NCBI GenBank assembly: GCA_032027165.1 | Contig: JAVSMO010000001.1 | Location: 2,777,177-2,841,176, forward strand | Direction of reading: 5' to 3' | Length of the DNA stretch: 64,000 bases | DNA from: Denitratisoma sp. | GTDB taxonomy: Bacteria > Pseudomonadota > Gammaproteobacteria > Burkholderiales > Rhodocyclaceae | Shown here: piece after piece, positions 63,494 through 64,000 of the stretch | Position numbering within the stretch: the stretch's first letter is position 1 | Layout: every line of letters begins with the position of its first letter | The notes under the pieces: generated by a model | What the model was told of the DNA's origin: nothing | What the model saw: the letters and a program-made list of their open reading frames with translations, nothing else | Databases searched by the model: none | Translations under genes and position numbers: made by a program

Positions 63494-64000
63494 TTAGCTC
63501 GCCATATTCACAATCCGTTCCTGCAAATCCCCCGGTGCAGTAAAGAGCATGGCTCGGCCGCTGCGGTCCGCTATCAAAAGGTTCAGCTTGGCAAGATTCA
63601 ACAGATCCGAGCGCGCCGTTTGATAGGCAGTGCTATGCACACGTTGGTGTGTGTCGATTCGGTAGATTTCACCCGGATGTTTGAGGGCATGCCCCAGCAG
63701 GGCGACTTGACGGTGATTGAATTTGTTGCGCAGAGCCGGAGAAGTTGACAGCAAGCGCTGGGCGCTGCGCTGTTCTTCACCCATGCGTGCGAGATAGTCA
63801 TGTAGCGCTTCAATGGCCTTGCGGATGATATCGAGCTGGTGCAGAGCGAAGTAGGTGGTATCGCTGCCATCGGTCTCTGTGTAGAGATACGCCTTCACAT
63901 ACTGCGAAGGTGCGGCACGCAGGAAATGGGAGATCGAAAGGAATTCCATCAACCAGTAGCCACTGCGCGCCATGGACCAGTAGAACAACGCCCGTGCAGT
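63494..64000 (-). CDS. Fic-family protein, C-terminal part (runs off the window)
   Basis: At least 168 codons are present; the frame is open through the right edge (it reads TARALFYWSMARSGYWLMEFLSIS there), so the ATG at 63988 is internal. The sequence matches the region just after the HPFxDGNGRTARALFYW Fic active site, followed by YTETDGSDTTYFALHQLDIIRKAIEALHDYL and a C-terminal winged-helix-like part (TARSDLLNLAKLNLLI). The catalytic motif itself lies outside the window. Fic genes of this type are common beside type I restriction loci. Confidence 0.85.
   Translation of the reverse strand, partial: TARALFYWSMARSGYWLMEFLSISHFLRAAPSQYVKAYLYTETDGSDTTYFALHQLDIIRKAIEALHDYLARMGEEQRSAQRLLSTSPALRNKFNHRQVALLGHALKHPGEIYRIDTHQRVHSTAYQTARSDLLNLAKLNLLIADRSGRAMLFTAPGDLQERIVNMAS

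Noticed and set aside
1..64000. tRNA, rRNA or other structured RNA genes
   Set aside because: No conserved tRNA or rRNA segment was recognised by eye; a covariance-model search would be needed to exclude small RNAs.

Overview
The window looks like a high-GC Betaproteobacterium, most probably of the Rhodocyclales. This rests on gene content and order: the DUF971-ubiE-Tim44-like-ubiJ run, the cimA-leuC-leuD run, a giant DUF3683-type FAD/Fe-S oxidoreductase, a complex I NDUFA9-family protein and the proteobacterial dedicated sortase system. No rRNA or tRNA gene and no CRISPR array was seen, so the placement is inference.

Bases 1-9.6 kb form a type I secretion locus. It holds the broken end of an RTX-type gene, a small AT-rich membrane-protein gene, a 1707-residue RTX exoprotein with an AT-rich 5' end and 546-bp internal repeats, and its ABC transporter and membrane fusion protein. 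Bases 9.7-35 kb are mostly chromosomal housekeeping: thioesterase, hydrolase, GST, cca, an NDUFA9-like protein, a kinase-HDOD-GAF fusion, a soluble lytic transglycosylase, 5-formyl-THF cyclo-ligase, ilvA, the FAD/Fe-S oxidoreductase, LysE, a glutaredoxin-like protein, a solute-binding protein, a HIT protein, two tandem paralogues of unknown function, and the ubiquinone cluster. Bases 35-42.4 kb hold glpD and a complete dedicated sortase system (pdsS, pdsR, a VIT/VWA target with a C-terminal sorting signal, and the sortase), followed by an L,D-transpeptidase-like protein that lacks its catalytic cysteine. Bases 42.4-49.9 kb hold DUF2917 with a divergent MocR-type regulator, cimA-leuC-leuD, an AAA/DUF4143 ATPase and a fasciclin protein.

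From 50.2 kb to the right edge is a defence and stress island. It contains an internally deleted hicA with an intact hicB, a mobile mystery A/B (HTH + Fic) cassette flanked by direct repeats, a NERD protein, a type I restriction-modification operon, remnants of a second type I system on both sides, and the end of a Fic-family gene. The operon order is hsdM-hsdS-ATPase-HNH-hsdR. Each gene overlaps the next by 1-4 bases, so a Septu-like PtuA/PtuB pair sits inside the restriction operon, in the place where prrC sits in the EcoprrI locus.

The most unexpected genome-scale signal is a 24-bp motif, AAAGTCAGTC-N8-ACGSCG, present 14 times with invariant spacing. It occurs in intergenic DNA and in genes, in all three reading frames and both orientations. 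It is absent from the restriction operon and from the RTX secretion genes. It behaves like a DNA-level signal, for example an uptake sequence or chromosome-organising motif, rather than like inserted elements.
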